From Saprospiraceae bacterium (GTDB lineage Bacteria > Bacteroidota > Bacteroidia > Chitinophagales > Saprospiraceae): a DNA stretch of 64,000 nt. The DNA lies in the NCBI GenBank assembly GCA_016714085.1, contig JADJNW010000007.1:1-64000 (forward strand), in the 5' to 3' direction. The notes under the pieces are model-generated. The model was given only the letters and a program-made list of their open reading frames with translations, made no database searches and had not been told where the DNA came from. A program made the position numbers and the translations under genes. Below, one piece after another: positions 19,631 through 28,659 of this stretch. Numbering within the stretch: position 1 is the stretch's first letter; the number at the start of each line of letters is the position of its first letter.

Positions 19631-20911
19631 TTAATTTATAACTTCAAAACCCGTATAAGCCTGTAAAGCTTTAGGTATTACAACGCCCGAAGGGGTTTGA
19701 TTGTTTTCTAACAATGCGGCTACAATGCGCGCCAAGGCCAGGGCACTTCCATTGAGTGTATGCGTGAGTTGTGTTTTTTTATTGCTGTCGCGGAAGCGCA
19801 ATTTCATGCGATTACTCTGAAACGTTTCAAAATTAGATACCGAACTTACTTCCAACCAACGCTGCTGCGCCGCCGAATAGACTTCAAAATCAAAAGTCAG
19901 CGCGGAGGTGAAACCCATATCGCCACCGCACAAACGCAAAATCCGATAAGGAAGTTCCAATTTTTCCAGTAACCCCGATACGTGTACGAGCATTTCTTGC
20001 AAAGCGGCATAAGATTTATCGGGATGTTCGATCCTTACAATCTCCACTTTATCAAACTGATGCACCCGATTCAAGCCGCGCACGTGCGCTCCATAGGAAC
20101 CTGCCTCGCGCCGAAAGCAAGGCGTGTAAGCAGTGAGCTTTATAGGCAAGGCATTTTCATCCAGGATTTCGTCTCGATAAATATTGGTCACAGGAACTTC
20201 AGATGTAGGGATGAGATAGAGATTATCGCGTTCTACGTAATACATTTGTGCCTCTTTATCAGGCAGTTGTCCTGTACCACGAGCGGTATCTTCATTCACC
20301 ATCAGCGGTGGTATGATTTCTTCATAACCTGCTTTGGTCGCTTCATCCAGAAAAAATGCTATCAATGCGCGCTCTAATTTTGCACCTTTGCCGCGATAAA
20401 CAGGGAAGCCAGCTCCGGTAAGCTTTGTGCCCAATTCCAGGTCAAAAATTTTATATTTGGTCGCCAATTCCCAATGTGGCATTGCGCCAGCATCCAATTG
20501 AGGGAAGGGTTTATCCCAGGATTGATACACTTCATTATCCTCAGCGGTTTTGCCGAATGGCACGGACTCGTTCGGTATATTGGGTACGCGCAACAACAGT
20601 TCTTCGAGTTGCTCCTGGGTTTGCTTCGTCTTATCTTCCAAAGGCGAAGCACTATCTTTCAGAGCAGCTACGCGGGTTTTGATTTGCTCGGCTTCCTCGC
20701 GTTTACCTTGTTTCATCAGGTCGCCCACTTCTTTCGAGAGGCGGTTGCGTTCGGCGAGTGCATTGTCCAATTCGGTTTGAATCTGCTTGCGAGTGTCATC
20801 TAATTTTAGAATATCATCAATGATTTGCAGATCGTTTTCCGAAAAATTTCTTTTTTTTAACCCTTCAATAACGCGGTCTTTCTGGCTGCGTATGAAACTG
20901 ACTTGAAGCAT
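19631..20911 (-). CDS. serS: Serine--tRNA ligase
   Basis: A 426-aa class II aminoacyl-tRNA synthetase that charges tRNA-Ser. The N-terminal half is the antiparallel coiled coil that grips the tRNA long arm. The catalytic core shows motif 2 (TPCFRREAGSYGAHVRGLNR), HQFDKVEIV, EVSSVSNFETFQSNRMKLRF, and motif 3 (LNGSALALARIVAALLENNQ). Start and length match the family. It is transcribed divergently from rho. Confidence 0.97.
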   Translation of the reverse strand: MLQVSFIRSQKDRVIEGLKKRNFSENDLQIIDDILKLDDTRKQIQTELDNALAERNRLSKEVGDLMKQGKREEAEQIKTRVAALKDSASPLEDKTKQTQEQLEELLLRVPNIPNESVPFGKTAEDNEVYQSWDKPFPQLDAGAMPHWELATKYKIFDLELGTKLTGAGFPVYRGKGAKLERALIAFFLDEATKAGYEEIIPPLMVNEDTARGTGQLPDKEAQMYYVERDNLYLIPTSEVPVTNIYRDEILDENALPIKLTAYTPCFRREAGSYGAHVRGLNRVHQFDKVEIVRIEHPDKSYAALQEMLVHVSGLLEKLELPYRILRLCGGDMGFTSALTFDFEVYSAAQQRWLEVSSVSNFETFQSNRMKLRFRDSNKKTQLTHTLNGSALALARIVAALLENNQTPSGVVIPKALQAYTGFEVIN

Positions 20912-20992
20912 AGATTGTTATGAATTACAGCGGATAAAATTAATCAAAGCCATCAAAAAACTTTTATTGGAAAGTTTTCGTTATATTTTTTG

Positions 20993-21000
20993 CAAAGATA
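20993..21000 (-). promoter_or_regulatory. serS -7 promoter element
   Basis: The minus strand reads TATCTTTG, a match to TAnnTTTG, 81 bp before the serS start. It lies next to the rho promoter on the other strand, so the two transcripts begin from one divergent control region. Confidence 0.55.
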
Positions 21001-21003
21001 CTA

Positions 21004-21033
21004 TTTGAAAACAAAAAATTTAATGTATTTTTG
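21004..21033 (+). promoter_or_regulatory. rho promoter
   Basis: TTTG at 21004-21007 and TATTTTTG at 21026-21033, spacer 18 bp, fit the Bacteroidota -33/-7 consensus. Confidence 0.65.
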
Positions 21034-21039
21034 CGGAAA

Positions 21040-21315
21040 CACAACCTGAAGGCATACCACCATTAGCAGCATCTGAGTTTCAACAAGTCTGATAAGGTGT
21101 TTTAAATCTCAATTCCTTAAAATTAAATTTGGTTCCCACTGGAAAAGAGGTTGGCGGTCTGGGCGGTGAAATTTATCGTATAAATTGCGCTGGAGATAGG
21201 ATAAATCCCCACACATATTTAAATCCACATTGATTGGCAGTTATTACGTATCAAGTTTTTCTCACGGTTTAAATGAAACCATTCTAACAAAAAAAAAATA
21301 ACACACCAAACTGTT
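21040..21315 (+). promoter_or_regulatory. Long 5' leader of rho
   Basis: About 275 nt lie between the predicted start site and the rho ATG, with no gene. The leader has GC-richer stretches (for example GGTTGGCGGTCTGGGCGG near 21148). Rho is autoregulated through its leader in several bacteria, so control here is plausible, but I see no named riboswitch. Confidence 0.4.
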
Positions 21316-23019
21316 ATGTACGACATTTTGCAATTAAATGATATGCTTGTGCCAGAGCTGCGAGATATAGCAGAACGGCTGGGGCTGGCAGGTTTTAAGC
21401 GACTTAACAAACAAGAATTAATCTACAAGATTCTTGATCATCAGGCGATTAGTGGCAATGATTTTCCCGGTCCTGATGACGATGACTTTATCCCTGTTGT
21501 GGAAGACGAAGATGATGATTATCCTCGGACTTATTCTAACGTGGTAGAGAAAGAGGACGCATTTGAAGGAACTGATAATGCACAAGTTAACGCCCCTAAT
21601 TCCCAGGAAGAAGAGGACGAAGAGGATCGTCGCAGACGCGTACGCAGGCGCGTTAATCCACAAGATCAAGGCAATGATTCTGAAAATAATTTTAGCGATC
21701 AGCCTCGGAGAAGACCAGAAATAACGCGAGAAAGAGAAATGCCTAAAGAAAATATTAGAGAAAGAGAAAATATTCGCGAAAGAGAAAATCCACGCAATAG
21801 AAACGAAGGAAATGAAGATGCTCCGCCAGTTCATCAAAGAAATGGTGCGGATAGCAGATCACAACAACGCAAAGGCGGTGATGATTTTGATATTGAATTG
21901 GATGGCATTATCGAAGGGGAAGGTATTTTGGAAATGATGCCTGATGGCTATGGATTCTTGCGCTCTTCTGATTACAATTATCTTACTTCGCCAGATGATA
22001 TTTATGTATCGCCTTCTCAAATCAAGCTTTTTGGCTTGCGGACAGGTGATACCGTGCGTGGCGCGATTCGCCCACCGAAAGAAGGTGAAAAATATTTTGC
22101 CTTGCTGCGCGTATCCAAAATCAATGGTTTAGAGCCTCAAGATATTCGGGAGCGTGTACCTTTTGATTATTTGACGCCGCTCTTCCCGAATGAGAAATTT
22201 AATCTTCAAACAACCGCTAACGGGCGCGACTATGGCAATCGGATGATCGATCTTTTCACGCCGATTGGTAAAGGACAACGGGGCTTGATCGTGGCGCAGC
22301 CCAAGACTGGTAAGACTTTCCTGTTGAAAGATGTTGCCAATGCAATTGCTAAAAACCACCCTGAATGTTACTTGATCGTGCTGCTCATCGACGAACGCCC
22401 GGAGGAAGTAACCGATATGAAGCGCAATGTAAAAGCAGAAGTCGTAGCTTCTACTTTTGATGAACCTGCTGATAATCACGTACGTGTGGCTGGCATCGTG
22501 CTGGAAAAAGCAAAACGTTTGGTAGAATGCGGTCACGATGTGTGCATCTTGCTTGACTCCATCACGCGTTTGGCGAGAGCTTATAATACGGTTGCGCCTG
22601 CCAGCGGTAAAGTGCTTTCTGGTGGTGTGGAAGCCAATGCATTGCATAAGCCTAAGAAATTCTTTGGGGCGGCGCGTAATATTGAAGGTGGCGGATCTCT
22701 GACGATCCTTGCAACTGCCTTGATTGATACGGGTTCTAAAATGGACGGCGTGATCTTTGAAGAATTTAAAGGTACAGGTAATATGGAATTGCAGTTGGAT
22801 CGTACTTTGGCGAATAAGCGCTTGTTCCCGTCGATTGATCTTACGAAGTCGAGTACGCGTCGCGATGACTTGCTGTTGGACAAAGATACCCTTCAACGTA
22901 TGTTCATCTTGCGCAATCACTTGGCAGATATGAAGCCCGACGAAGCAATGGAGTTCTTGTTGAAGCATTTGCAATCAACCTCCAGCAATGAAGAGTTCCT
23001 TATTTCGATGAACGGATAA
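21316..23019 (+). CDS. rho: Transcription termination factor Rho
   Basis: A 567-aa hexameric RNA-dependent ATPase that ends transcription. The N-terminal Rho-N domain (LNDMLVPELRDIAERLGL) is followed by an Arg/Glu/Asp-rich, disordered insert of about 125 aa with ENIRERENIRERENPRNR repeats, typical of Bacteroidota. Then come the RNA-binding cold-shock domain (GYGFLRSSDYNYL) and the ATPase with Walker A PKTGKTFLLKD, LLIDERPEEVTDM, the Q-loop region ASGKVLSGGVE, and the Arg finger region. A 275-nt leader precedes it. Confidence 0.98.
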   Translation: MYDILQLNDMLVPELRDIAERLGLAGFKRLNKQELIYKILDHQAISGNDFPGPDDDDFIPVVEDEDDDYPRTYSNVVEKEDAFEGTDNAQVNAPNSQEEEDEEDRRRRVRRRVNPQDQGNDSENNFSDQPRRRPEITREREMPKENIRERENIRERENPRNRNEGNEDAPPVHQRNGADSRSQQRKGGDDFDIELDGIIEGEGILEMMPDGYGFLRSSDYNYLTSPDDIYVSPSQIKLFGLRTGDTVRGAIRPPKEGEKYFALLRVSKINGLEPQDIRERVPFDYLTPLFPNEKFNLQTTANGRDYGNRMIDLFTPIGKGQRGLIVAQPKTGKTFLLKDVANAIAKNHPECYLIVLLIDERPEEVTDMKRNVKAEVVASTFDEPADNHVRVAGIVLEKAKRLVECGHDVCILLDSITRLARAYNTVAPASGKVLSGGVEANALHKPKKFFGAARNIEGGGSLTILATALIDTGSKMDGVIFEEFKGTGNMELQLDRTLANKRLFPSIDLTKSSTRRDDLLLDKDTLQRMFILRNHLADMKPDEAMEFLLKHLQSTSSNEEFLISMNG

Positions 23020-23035
23020 TTGTTCCAAATAAAAT

Positions 23036-23060
23036 ATGCCACGCTTTTGAAGCATGGCAT
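23036..23060 (+). repeat. Hairpin after rho
   Basis: ATGCCACGCTT and AAGCATGGCAT pair around TTG with one mismatch, 17 bp after the rho stop. It resembles the REP-like hairpins at 2593 and 19587 in architecture. Confidence 0.5.
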
Positions 23061-23091
23061 CTATAAAATCTGATTGAAAATAATCCACATT

Positions 23092-23124
23092 GCCCCGGGC
23101 CGAAAACCCCGGGGCTTTTATTTT
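23092..23124 (+). terminator. Strong intrinsic terminator of rho
   Basis: The GC-only stem GCCCCGGG / CCCGGGGC with an 8-nt loop is followed by TTTTATTTT. It lies between the convergent rho and DUF5777 genes. Confidence 0.9.
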
Positions 23125-23137
23125 CATAGCCTCATAT

Positions 23138-24029
23138 TTACCAATCTTTTTCTGACTTATTTTTACCCAGCTGAAAAACGCGGGAAATATTAAATCCAAA
23201 ATAAATATCTCCGTTGCTCCAATCGCCAGCTGTTTGTGGAATAAAAAATTTCTCGATCATCCCTTGCGAATTCGTTAAGTGGAGTTGAAATACATGCCCG
23301 CCGGTTTCAATATCAAATCCCAACGATAATGCATTGAATTGATTATCAGTCGTTTCGCCGGGCAAAAGATAAAAATATTCAGCATTGATGGAAACGCGTT
23401 TGCTCAGTTTGAAGCGCCCCGCCGCCCCAATGGCATACACATTATTCTCGTCATTTCTGGTTGCCACCAGATTTCGATGGATCATAGTGGGCGCTATTTG
23501 CAAAGAAAATGCTTCACTGAACTTGCGCGCCAGGAGCGCCTGATCTGTTAACGTCAAGCGATGCTGAAATTCGCGCTCAGCTTTCGCGTATTTTACCGTA
23601 TTGATGGCAGTACTGGCAAACAAGGCAAGCGAAATGGGTATTTGTTGAGCGCCGCTGCTTTGTTGTAATAATCTGATTTTTTAAATACCCATCATACGTT
23701 TTTTCCAAAGAATTTCTTCCAATCCCAATAGTGAAGCGCCTGCTGATGCCATAATCCAGCCCCAAACGAATGGTGGATTGATCCAAACCGAAGAATTCAT
23801 AAGCGCCGTCATTGATTTTGCCAAAACGGTGCGAGATCAAGAATATCAATTCCCCTTTGCCGGGCGTTTCAATCGAATGCCCATTGATCACGCGCGTTCC
23901 TTTAAAGGTGCCGATGGCATAGTCGGTCAGCGTACTATCCGATCCCAGCAGCTCTAATAAATCATCTTGAGCCTGGCTATATAATGCTATTGTAAAGAAA
24001 AGCAGGGTTATTATGAAGTGTTTTTTCAT
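23138..24029 (-). CDS. DUF5777 family beta-barrel protein (frameshifted)
   Basis: A signal peptide (MKKHFIITLLFFTIALYSQA) and then the family features: TRVINGHSIETPGKGELIFL, SHRFGKINDGAYEFFGLDQS, and at the C-terminus GDWSNGDIYFGFNISRVFQL. The frame breaks at the T6 run 23677-23682. With five T the middle reads YLKIRLLQQSSGAQQIPIS and the two halves join into one protein of about 296 aa. It is probably an outer-membrane barrel. It is the last gene of a four-gene operon (25476 to 23138) with YceI, a haem lipoprotein and an OB-fold protein. Confidence 0.85.
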
Positions 24030-24082
24030 AAAATGTAATATCAAAGATTGATAATAAAATTTTTAAATAAAAATAAAGTTAT

Positions 24083-24634
24083 TTACTTGTTATACGCTTC
24101 CAATGTAGCATCTACGTTTATATCAATTATTTTTGCAATTTTATCGCGCACCAGAGCCGGAATTTTAATATCATAATCCTGCGGCGTTACTTGAAATTTT
24201 GCTTTCACGGTAGGCTTCCCGCCTTTAACGACAATCGTTCCGGGCACTTGAATACTTTTCGTCACACCATGAATGGTCAATTCACCTTCCACATCGAGTG
24301 AATAAATGCCATCTTTTGATATATTTACATCACCTTTATATTTTCCTTTAAAAATTGACTTTGGATATTTATCCGATTCGACATAATTCTCGTTGAAATG
24401 CTCTTGCATCAAGGCTTTCGGAAAAATAAATGCTTTCATTAATAATGAAAAAGCGACTTCTTTTTTATCAAAATCTATGATGCAATTAGCCTGGCTATTT
24501 TTAGCTTCTACATTTTCAAGCGGCGTACTGCCAAAGAATTCAACCGTTCCGTTGCGCGTAAGGTATCGAGATTGGGCAGAAAGATATGATATAGAAATTA
24601 TAATGCAGATAATAATTAATAATGAGCGTTTCAT
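24083..24634 (-). CDS. YceI family periplasmic protein
   Basis: A 183-aa protein with a signal peptide (MKRSLLIIICIIISISYLSA) and a lipocalin-like YceI fold: TVEFFGSTPLENVEAKNS, FHFNENYVESDKYPKSIFKG-type motif (HFNENYVESDKYPKSIFKG), GELTIHGVTKSIQVPG. YceI proteins bind long isoprenoid or other amphiphilic ligands. Its neighbours are a membrane barrel and a haem lipoprotein, which suggests an electron-transfer or lipid-quinone related task in the periplasm, but this is inference. Confidence 0.93.
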   Translation of the reverse strand: MKRSLLIIICIIISISYLSAQSRYLTRNGTVEFFGSTPLENVEAKNSQANCIIDFDKKEVAFSLLMKAFIFPKALMQEHFNENYVESDKYPKSIFKGKYKGDVNISKDGIYSLDVEGELTIHGVTKSIQVPGTIVVKGGKPTVKAKFQVTPQDYDIKIPALVRDKIAKIIDINVDATLEAYNK

Positions 24635-24668
24635 AATAAAGAATTTGATGAAATAATTATATTACAAA

Positions 24669-25037
24669 TTAATTATTCAGTGCCCCGGCGTCGATCCAGG
24701 CTTTTATTTTCTGAATATCACAAGCCGGCAATTTTGCTAAGCCATACGGCATTGGCGTGAAGCCGGGCGCATGGCTGATTGCACCATATAAAAAACCATT
24801 TTGCGCATAAATCTTTACATTATTATAACCTTCCATATTAATACCTGCTGTTTGTATGTTTTGCGCATGACAAACCAGGCAATTGGCTTGTATAATAGGG
24901 GCAACGGTTTGTGAATAAGTTACATTCTGTGTATCACAATCGCTATCTGGAAAAAGATCTTCTTCATTATCATTTGTGCAAGCATACATTATAATAAAAA
25001 GCACAATTGGTAATAATTTTAACAGTTGTTTACTCAT
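24669..25037 (-). CDS. Cytochrome c-type haem lipoprotein
   Basis: A 122-aa protein starting at the ATG at 25037 (MSKQLLKLL), with a lipoprotein signal ending IMYACTND, so it is probably anchored by a lipidated Cys. The mature part has one haem c motif CLVCH in SQTVAPIIQANCLVCHAQNI, a likely distal Met in FTPMPYG, and ends KIKAWIDAGALNN, as in planctomycete-type cytochrome c domains. It overlaps the upstream OB-fold gene by 8 bp, so they are translationally coupled. Confidence 0.88.
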   Translation of the reverse strand: MSKQLLKLLPIVLFIIMYACTNDNEEDLFPDSDCDTQNVTYSQTVAPIIQANCLVCHAQNIQTAGINMEGYNNVKIYAQNGFLYGAISHAPGFTPMPYGLAKLPACDIQKIKAWIDAGALNN

Positions 25038-25476
25038 ATTTTTTAATATTTTGAATAATACAATCAATTAATACAACATCCATTAATTTACCGGTGCAGC
25101 GTCCTCGCAATATGATATAATCATTTACCTGTATTTCATCTGCAAAAGGAGAATTAAGTTTGTCAATCGTACAACTTACACCCGATAATTGATCGGCTTC
25201 ACCCAGGAGCAAAGTCAGCTGGGAATCAGTATTTTCAAGTATTTCAGCCACATTTCCGCTCACTTCCAATACTTTATCGAGGTACTGCTGGTCGGCGTTT
25301 GTCTCATTTGTTTCATATTGGGTATAAAGATCAAGCGCGGTGATTGTAAAATCAGATTCTTTATTTTTTAATGATTCAGGGGCTTTATTATATAAATAAA
25401 AACCAACCCCGGCAGCAATCGCAAGCCCAATACCTATCAGGATAGCGATGAAAATATAAATCCTGTTTTTTTTCAT
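25030..25476 (-). CDS. Membrane-anchored OB-fold (tRNA_anti-like) protein
   Basis: A 148-aa protein with one N-terminal membrane helix (IYIFIAILIGIGLAIAAGVG) and an external OB-fold domain: YLDKVLEVSGNVAEIL, LLLGEADQLSGVSC, VNDYIILRGRCTGKLMDVVL. This pattern matches the tRNA_anti-like family, which is common in Bacteroidota and of unknown function. The name reflects fold similarity only. It is the first gene of the operon with the cytochrome, YceI and DUF5777 genes. Confidence 0.88.
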   Translation of the reverse strand: MKKNRIYIFIAILIGIGLAIAAGVGFYLYNKAPESLKNKESDFTITALDLYTQYETNETNADQQYLDKVLEVSGNVAEILENTDSQLTLLLGEADQLSGVSCTIDKLNSPFADEIQVNDYIILRGRCTGKLMDVVLIDCIIQNIKKYE

Positions 25477-25556
25477 TTGAATCTATTTATCAGATAAATG
25501 ATTGTTAATCTTTTTAATACATTGTATATTAAATTTCAATATATTATATTTTGATC

Positions 25557-25780
25557 AAACCTATAATGTTTCCAAAACTTACGGTTTGTACATATCTGCA
25601 TTTACATTTTTAAGGCATTGGCAATCAAGCCGTTAAAACGGCTTTGCAATCACTGTTTTTCATTAGCCACCGGTTTAAACCGGTGGCTAATATGTTGATA
25701 ATCAATCGAAACGGTTTTAACCGTTTTTCTTATGACGCACTTATGTACAAATCGTAGGTTTCCAAAACCCTATAGGTTTT
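25557..25780. mobile_element. MITE-like element with nested palindromes
   Basis: A non-coding element of about 224 bp. Its ends (25557-25595 and 25741-25780) are imperfect terminal inverted repeats of about 38 bp; both contain AAACCTATA and TTTGTACATA. Inside are three palindromes: AAGCCGTT-AA-AACGGCTT at 25627-25644, a perfect 30-bp palindrome at 25662-25691 centred on CCGGTTTAAACCGG, and AAACGGTT-TT-AACCGTTT at 25709-25726. Such palindromes resemble REP elements moved by IS200/IS605-like REP-associated transposases. No transposase lies in the window. The 25477-25853 gap holds nothing else. Confidence 0.7.
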
Positions 25781-25853
25781 ATAGTAATAAGATTTAGTTC
25801 ACATTGTATTTAATAGGGCTTAATAAAATAATGTTGAAATGATGTAATATTAA

Positions 25854-26963
25854 CTACAGTCGGCGACGCAGGGAAAGCGCCAAGCCTTTAGAATACAACT
25901 CTACTTTGCCATGCCCCACGCCTTGTAAAGGAATTTGCATAAATAAATCTGCCTGAATGCTTAATTTGGATGTAAGCTTTGCTTCTACGCCAAGACCAGC
26001 TTGAGCAATCGCCCACCAATGCGCGAGCGTTTCTTTGCTTTCCCATTCATAAATTAATCCCGGATAATGCCGATCATATTTATAATAATATTCTTCCCGC
26101 AGCATCCACCAGGTGGCTATGCCTGTATTACCAACTAAATTCCATTTTGGTTTTTGTAATAATTCGCTGTGCAATGTAATAGTAGAACCCAAAATATTAC
26201 AATCCCCGGTTGTTTCGATAGGCGAAATTTGATAAGGCCAACCGCCAGCTCTATTAAAATCGCCTTTACCTGCGATATAATGTTTTTTGGCGTACATCCC
26301 CTGCGCATTTACAGAAAAGCGTTTTGCAAATTGATATTCTATTAAAAAGCCAAAACTGTAGCCCTTGCGTGAAGGATCATTAAAGCCTACTGAAGCGCTT
26401 TCCGGCGCACCAAATAAGCCCAAAGTCCAGGGATGCTGTTGTAATCTTTTAGTTCTTATTACATGAAATTGCGTATTGGTTTTTGAAATTTTTTCCTCCA
26501 AAGCAATGTTATTATCAACTTGCTGATTTTGAGGTTGTTTGTGTAATTTTGATGATGGTGATATAATTAAGTCTGAATTATTATATACGCTTTTATTATT
26601 ATCTTTTGCAATAACTTGTTCTCGATTTTTAGATTTTTGGAACGTCGGCGATAATTCTTGGTCGATCACTTCATCATCCGGGCAAAGTTCTTCGGTCGTA
26701 TTGGGCGCTACTACAATAGGTATTTCCGATTGTTTTGGTTGGGGTTTAGTTGAAGGGGCTGTTATTTTATACCACAAGAATCCTATGATAAATAAACTTA
26801 ATAATGCGAATCCTGCTCGGCTGAACCACAAGATTATCAGTCGTTTGCGACGTTTTTGATCCAATTTTTTTTCCATGCGTTCCCATGCCTCGGGGTTGAA
26901 TTCAAGATCAAACTCCTCTGTCGCCCGCTGGAAAATATCTTCTATAAAATCCTTGTCAGCCAT
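25854..26963 (-). CDS. ECF-linked membrane protein: cytoplasmic head, TM helix, C-terminal beta-barrel-like domain
   Basis: A 369-aa protein. Residues 1-43 are cytoplasmic in character (EEFDLEFNPEAWERMEKKLD, then a basic RRKR stretch). A single membrane helix follows (about residues 46-66, AGFALLSLFIIGFLW). A Pro/Asn/Gln-rich linker leads to about 200 aa of strands that look like an outer-membrane beta-barrel (GYSFGFLIEYQFAKRFSVNA; LSIQADLFMQIPLQG). It starts 13 bp after the ECF sigma gene and is most likely its anti-sigma partner. Bacteroidota do have such proteins, but how one chain serves both membranes is unclear. Confidence 0.75.
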   Translation of the reverse strand: MADKDFIEDIFQRATEEFDLEFNPEAWERMEKKLDQKRRKRLIILWFSRAGFALLSLFIIGFLWYKITAPSTKPQPKQSEIPIVVAPNTTEELCPDDEVIDQELSPTFQKSKNREQVIAKDNNKSVYNNSDLIISPSSKLHKQPQNQQVDNNIALEEKISKTNTQFHVIRTKRLQQHPWTLGLFGAPESASVGFNDPSRKGYSFGFLIEYQFAKRFSVNAQGMYAKKHYIAGKGDFNRAGGWPYQISPIETTGDCNILGSTITLHSELLQKPKWNLVGNTGIATWWMLREEYYYKYDRHYPGLIYEWESKETLAHWWAIAQAGLGVEAKLTSKLSIQADLFMQIPLQGVGHGKVELYSKGLALSLRRRL

Positions 26964-26976
26964 AAGCCATGCCCTT

Positions 26977-27516
26977 TTAATGCTGCAGTTGTTCGATCAA
27001 AAGCTGGCGAAGCTTCTGACGTGCTTTTGATAAATTTGATTTGGAAGTACCCACCGAAATACCCAGAATCGTAGCAATTTCTTCATGCGTGTAACCATCA
27101 ATGACGAACATATTGAAAACAGTGCGATAAGCCAAAGACAAGGAACGCACCATTTTCATCAGTTCCTCAAACCCGATGCGGGCCAAGATGTCCTCGGTGC
27201 TGGGGATGTCAAATTCTGCGTCCATCAGTTGTGTCCATTTAAAGCGTCGCTTCTTTTTCACCTGATTGATAGCGGTGTTAATCAGGATGCGCCGGAACCA
27301 GGGTTTGAAAGGCAACGAGTTATCATAGCGATTTAAATTCATAAAAACCTTGAGAAACGCGTCGTTTGCGATTTCAATCGCTTCGTCTTCATCATCAGCG
27401 TAGCGCAAAGTAACAGACATAGCGTACCCGTAAAATTGTCGGTACAACTCCTTTTGGGCCAAGCGTTCTTCCCTTTTGCAGGCTTTAAGCAGTTCGTCCA
27501 GTTCTGCTGTGCTCAT
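26977..27516 (-). CDS. ECF-type RNA polymerase sigma factor
   Basis: A sigma-70 family protein of about 179 aa. Region 2 is seen in FYGYAMSVTLRYADDEDEAIEIANDAFLKVF with FKPWFRRILINTAINQVKK, and region 4 in YRTVFNMFVIDGYTHEEIATILGISVGTSKSNLSKAR. I prefer the ATG at 27516 (MSTAELDELL); a TTG at 27546 would add ten residues. The next gene encodes its presumed membrane anti-sigma partner. Confidence 0.92.
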   Translation of the reverse strand: MSTAELDELLKACKREERLAQKELYRQFYGYAMSVTLRYADDEDEAIEIANDAFLKVFMNLNRYDNSLPFKPWFRRILINTAINQVKKKRRFKWTQLMDAEFDIPSTEDILARIGFEELMKMVRSLSLAYRTVFNMFVIDGYTHEEIATILGISVGTSKSNLSKARQKLRQLLIEQLQH

Positions 27517-27546
27517 ACGAGATGCTTCTGATTTGGTATGTTGCAA

Positions 27547-27864
27547 ACTTCCCCCTATACAAGTGCTTGTAAAAAAGGGTTGCCTCTGATGCTCAAAAAG
27601 TGTTCAAACAATGATATTTAAATATAAATCTTTTGACGGATACAAGGATAATAAAATTGGAGGCTGGTATTTTATTTGCATAAATCCATACCGTTTCACC
27701 AGCAAGGACAAAATATTATGATTGTAAGCAACTTGCTTGCCTTGGGATTCGACTTCTAAAAAACACTTTTTATTTAGTCGGATATTATTTTCTATTGATC
27801 GTCAAATCTTGCAAAATGCTTACCTTTAAAATAATTTCCATTATAATAAAGCCCAGACCCTATC
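27547..27864. other. Intergenic region without a gene
   Basis: About 320 bp between the divergent sigma factor and DUF6090 genes. It is AT-rich, with a short GTGCTTGTAAAAAAGGG stretch near 27563 and no strong hairpin. I see no gene and no strict TAnnTTTG element. Confidence 0.4.
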
Positions 27865-28555
27865 ATGAGACGATTTTTCAAAAACGGAAAACCCATCAAC
27901 TGGCGCTACGCCATCGGCGAAGTCGCTCTTATTTTTATCGGTATCACTTTAGCGCTTGCTTTTGGCAATTGGAATCAAAATCGCCAGGAGCGGCAAACGG
28001 AAACCAAGCTGCTACGCGAGATGCACGCCAACCTGGATGAAACGGCAAAAGTTTTGAAGGCAATCTCAACACTGATCGAGCAGCATAATTTCCCAAGAGG
28101 TAATCATAAAAGTAATTACCGAGGAATTGTCTTGGAACGATAGCTTACAAGTACATTTTAATGGCTTCTTTTATCTTCTTGATTTCGCTCCGAATATGGT
28201 TGCTTATGAATCTCTGAAAAACTGGGGCATACAACGACTTTCCACTGATAGCCTTCGCAGCAGATGTCAATTTATTTGAAAATGGATTTAAATATTTAGA
28301 GTCTTTAAAAAATACTGAATTTGAGTTTTGGTACGGGTATATGAATAATGAATTAACGGTAGTGTTAAATTTTGAAAACTTAGGAAAGGTTCAACCATTT
28401 GATTATCAACAATTTATTAAAGAAAAAGTACTCGCTAATAAAATGCGATTACAGAAGACAACCAAAGAGTTCAATACCTATCAAAGAGCTAATTTCTTGC
28501 AAGGATCATTTATGTGCGCGACAACATCGCCAAGGAACTCGAGCAGCTGGAGTAA
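27865..28555 (+). pseudogene. DUF6090 family protein, broken
   Basis: The start (MRRFFKNGKPINWRYAIGEV, then ALIFIGITLALAFGNWNQNR) is the typical N-terminus of DUF6090, a short basic head and one membrane helix. Translation stops at 28143, but fragments of the family continue in other frames (LLDFAPNMVAYESLKNWGIQ near 28180; NNELTVVLNFENLGKVQPFD from 28344), ending VRDNIAKELEQLE at 28555, the usual C-terminus. At least three frame changes are needed. This could be true decay or a cluster of errors. Function of the family is unknown. Confidence 0.75.
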
Positions 28556-28659
28556 GGATATGGCATTTTTATCTCATTAAAAACTAAAACCCATGAAACT
28601 CTTCCCAACACGCCGCCTGATCGGGAAAGGCAGCTACCGACGTCGCTCCCCGCAAAATA

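Noticed and set aside
21418..22974. Long minus-strand frames inside rho
   Set aside because: Antisense shadows of a highly conserved gene with no independent features.
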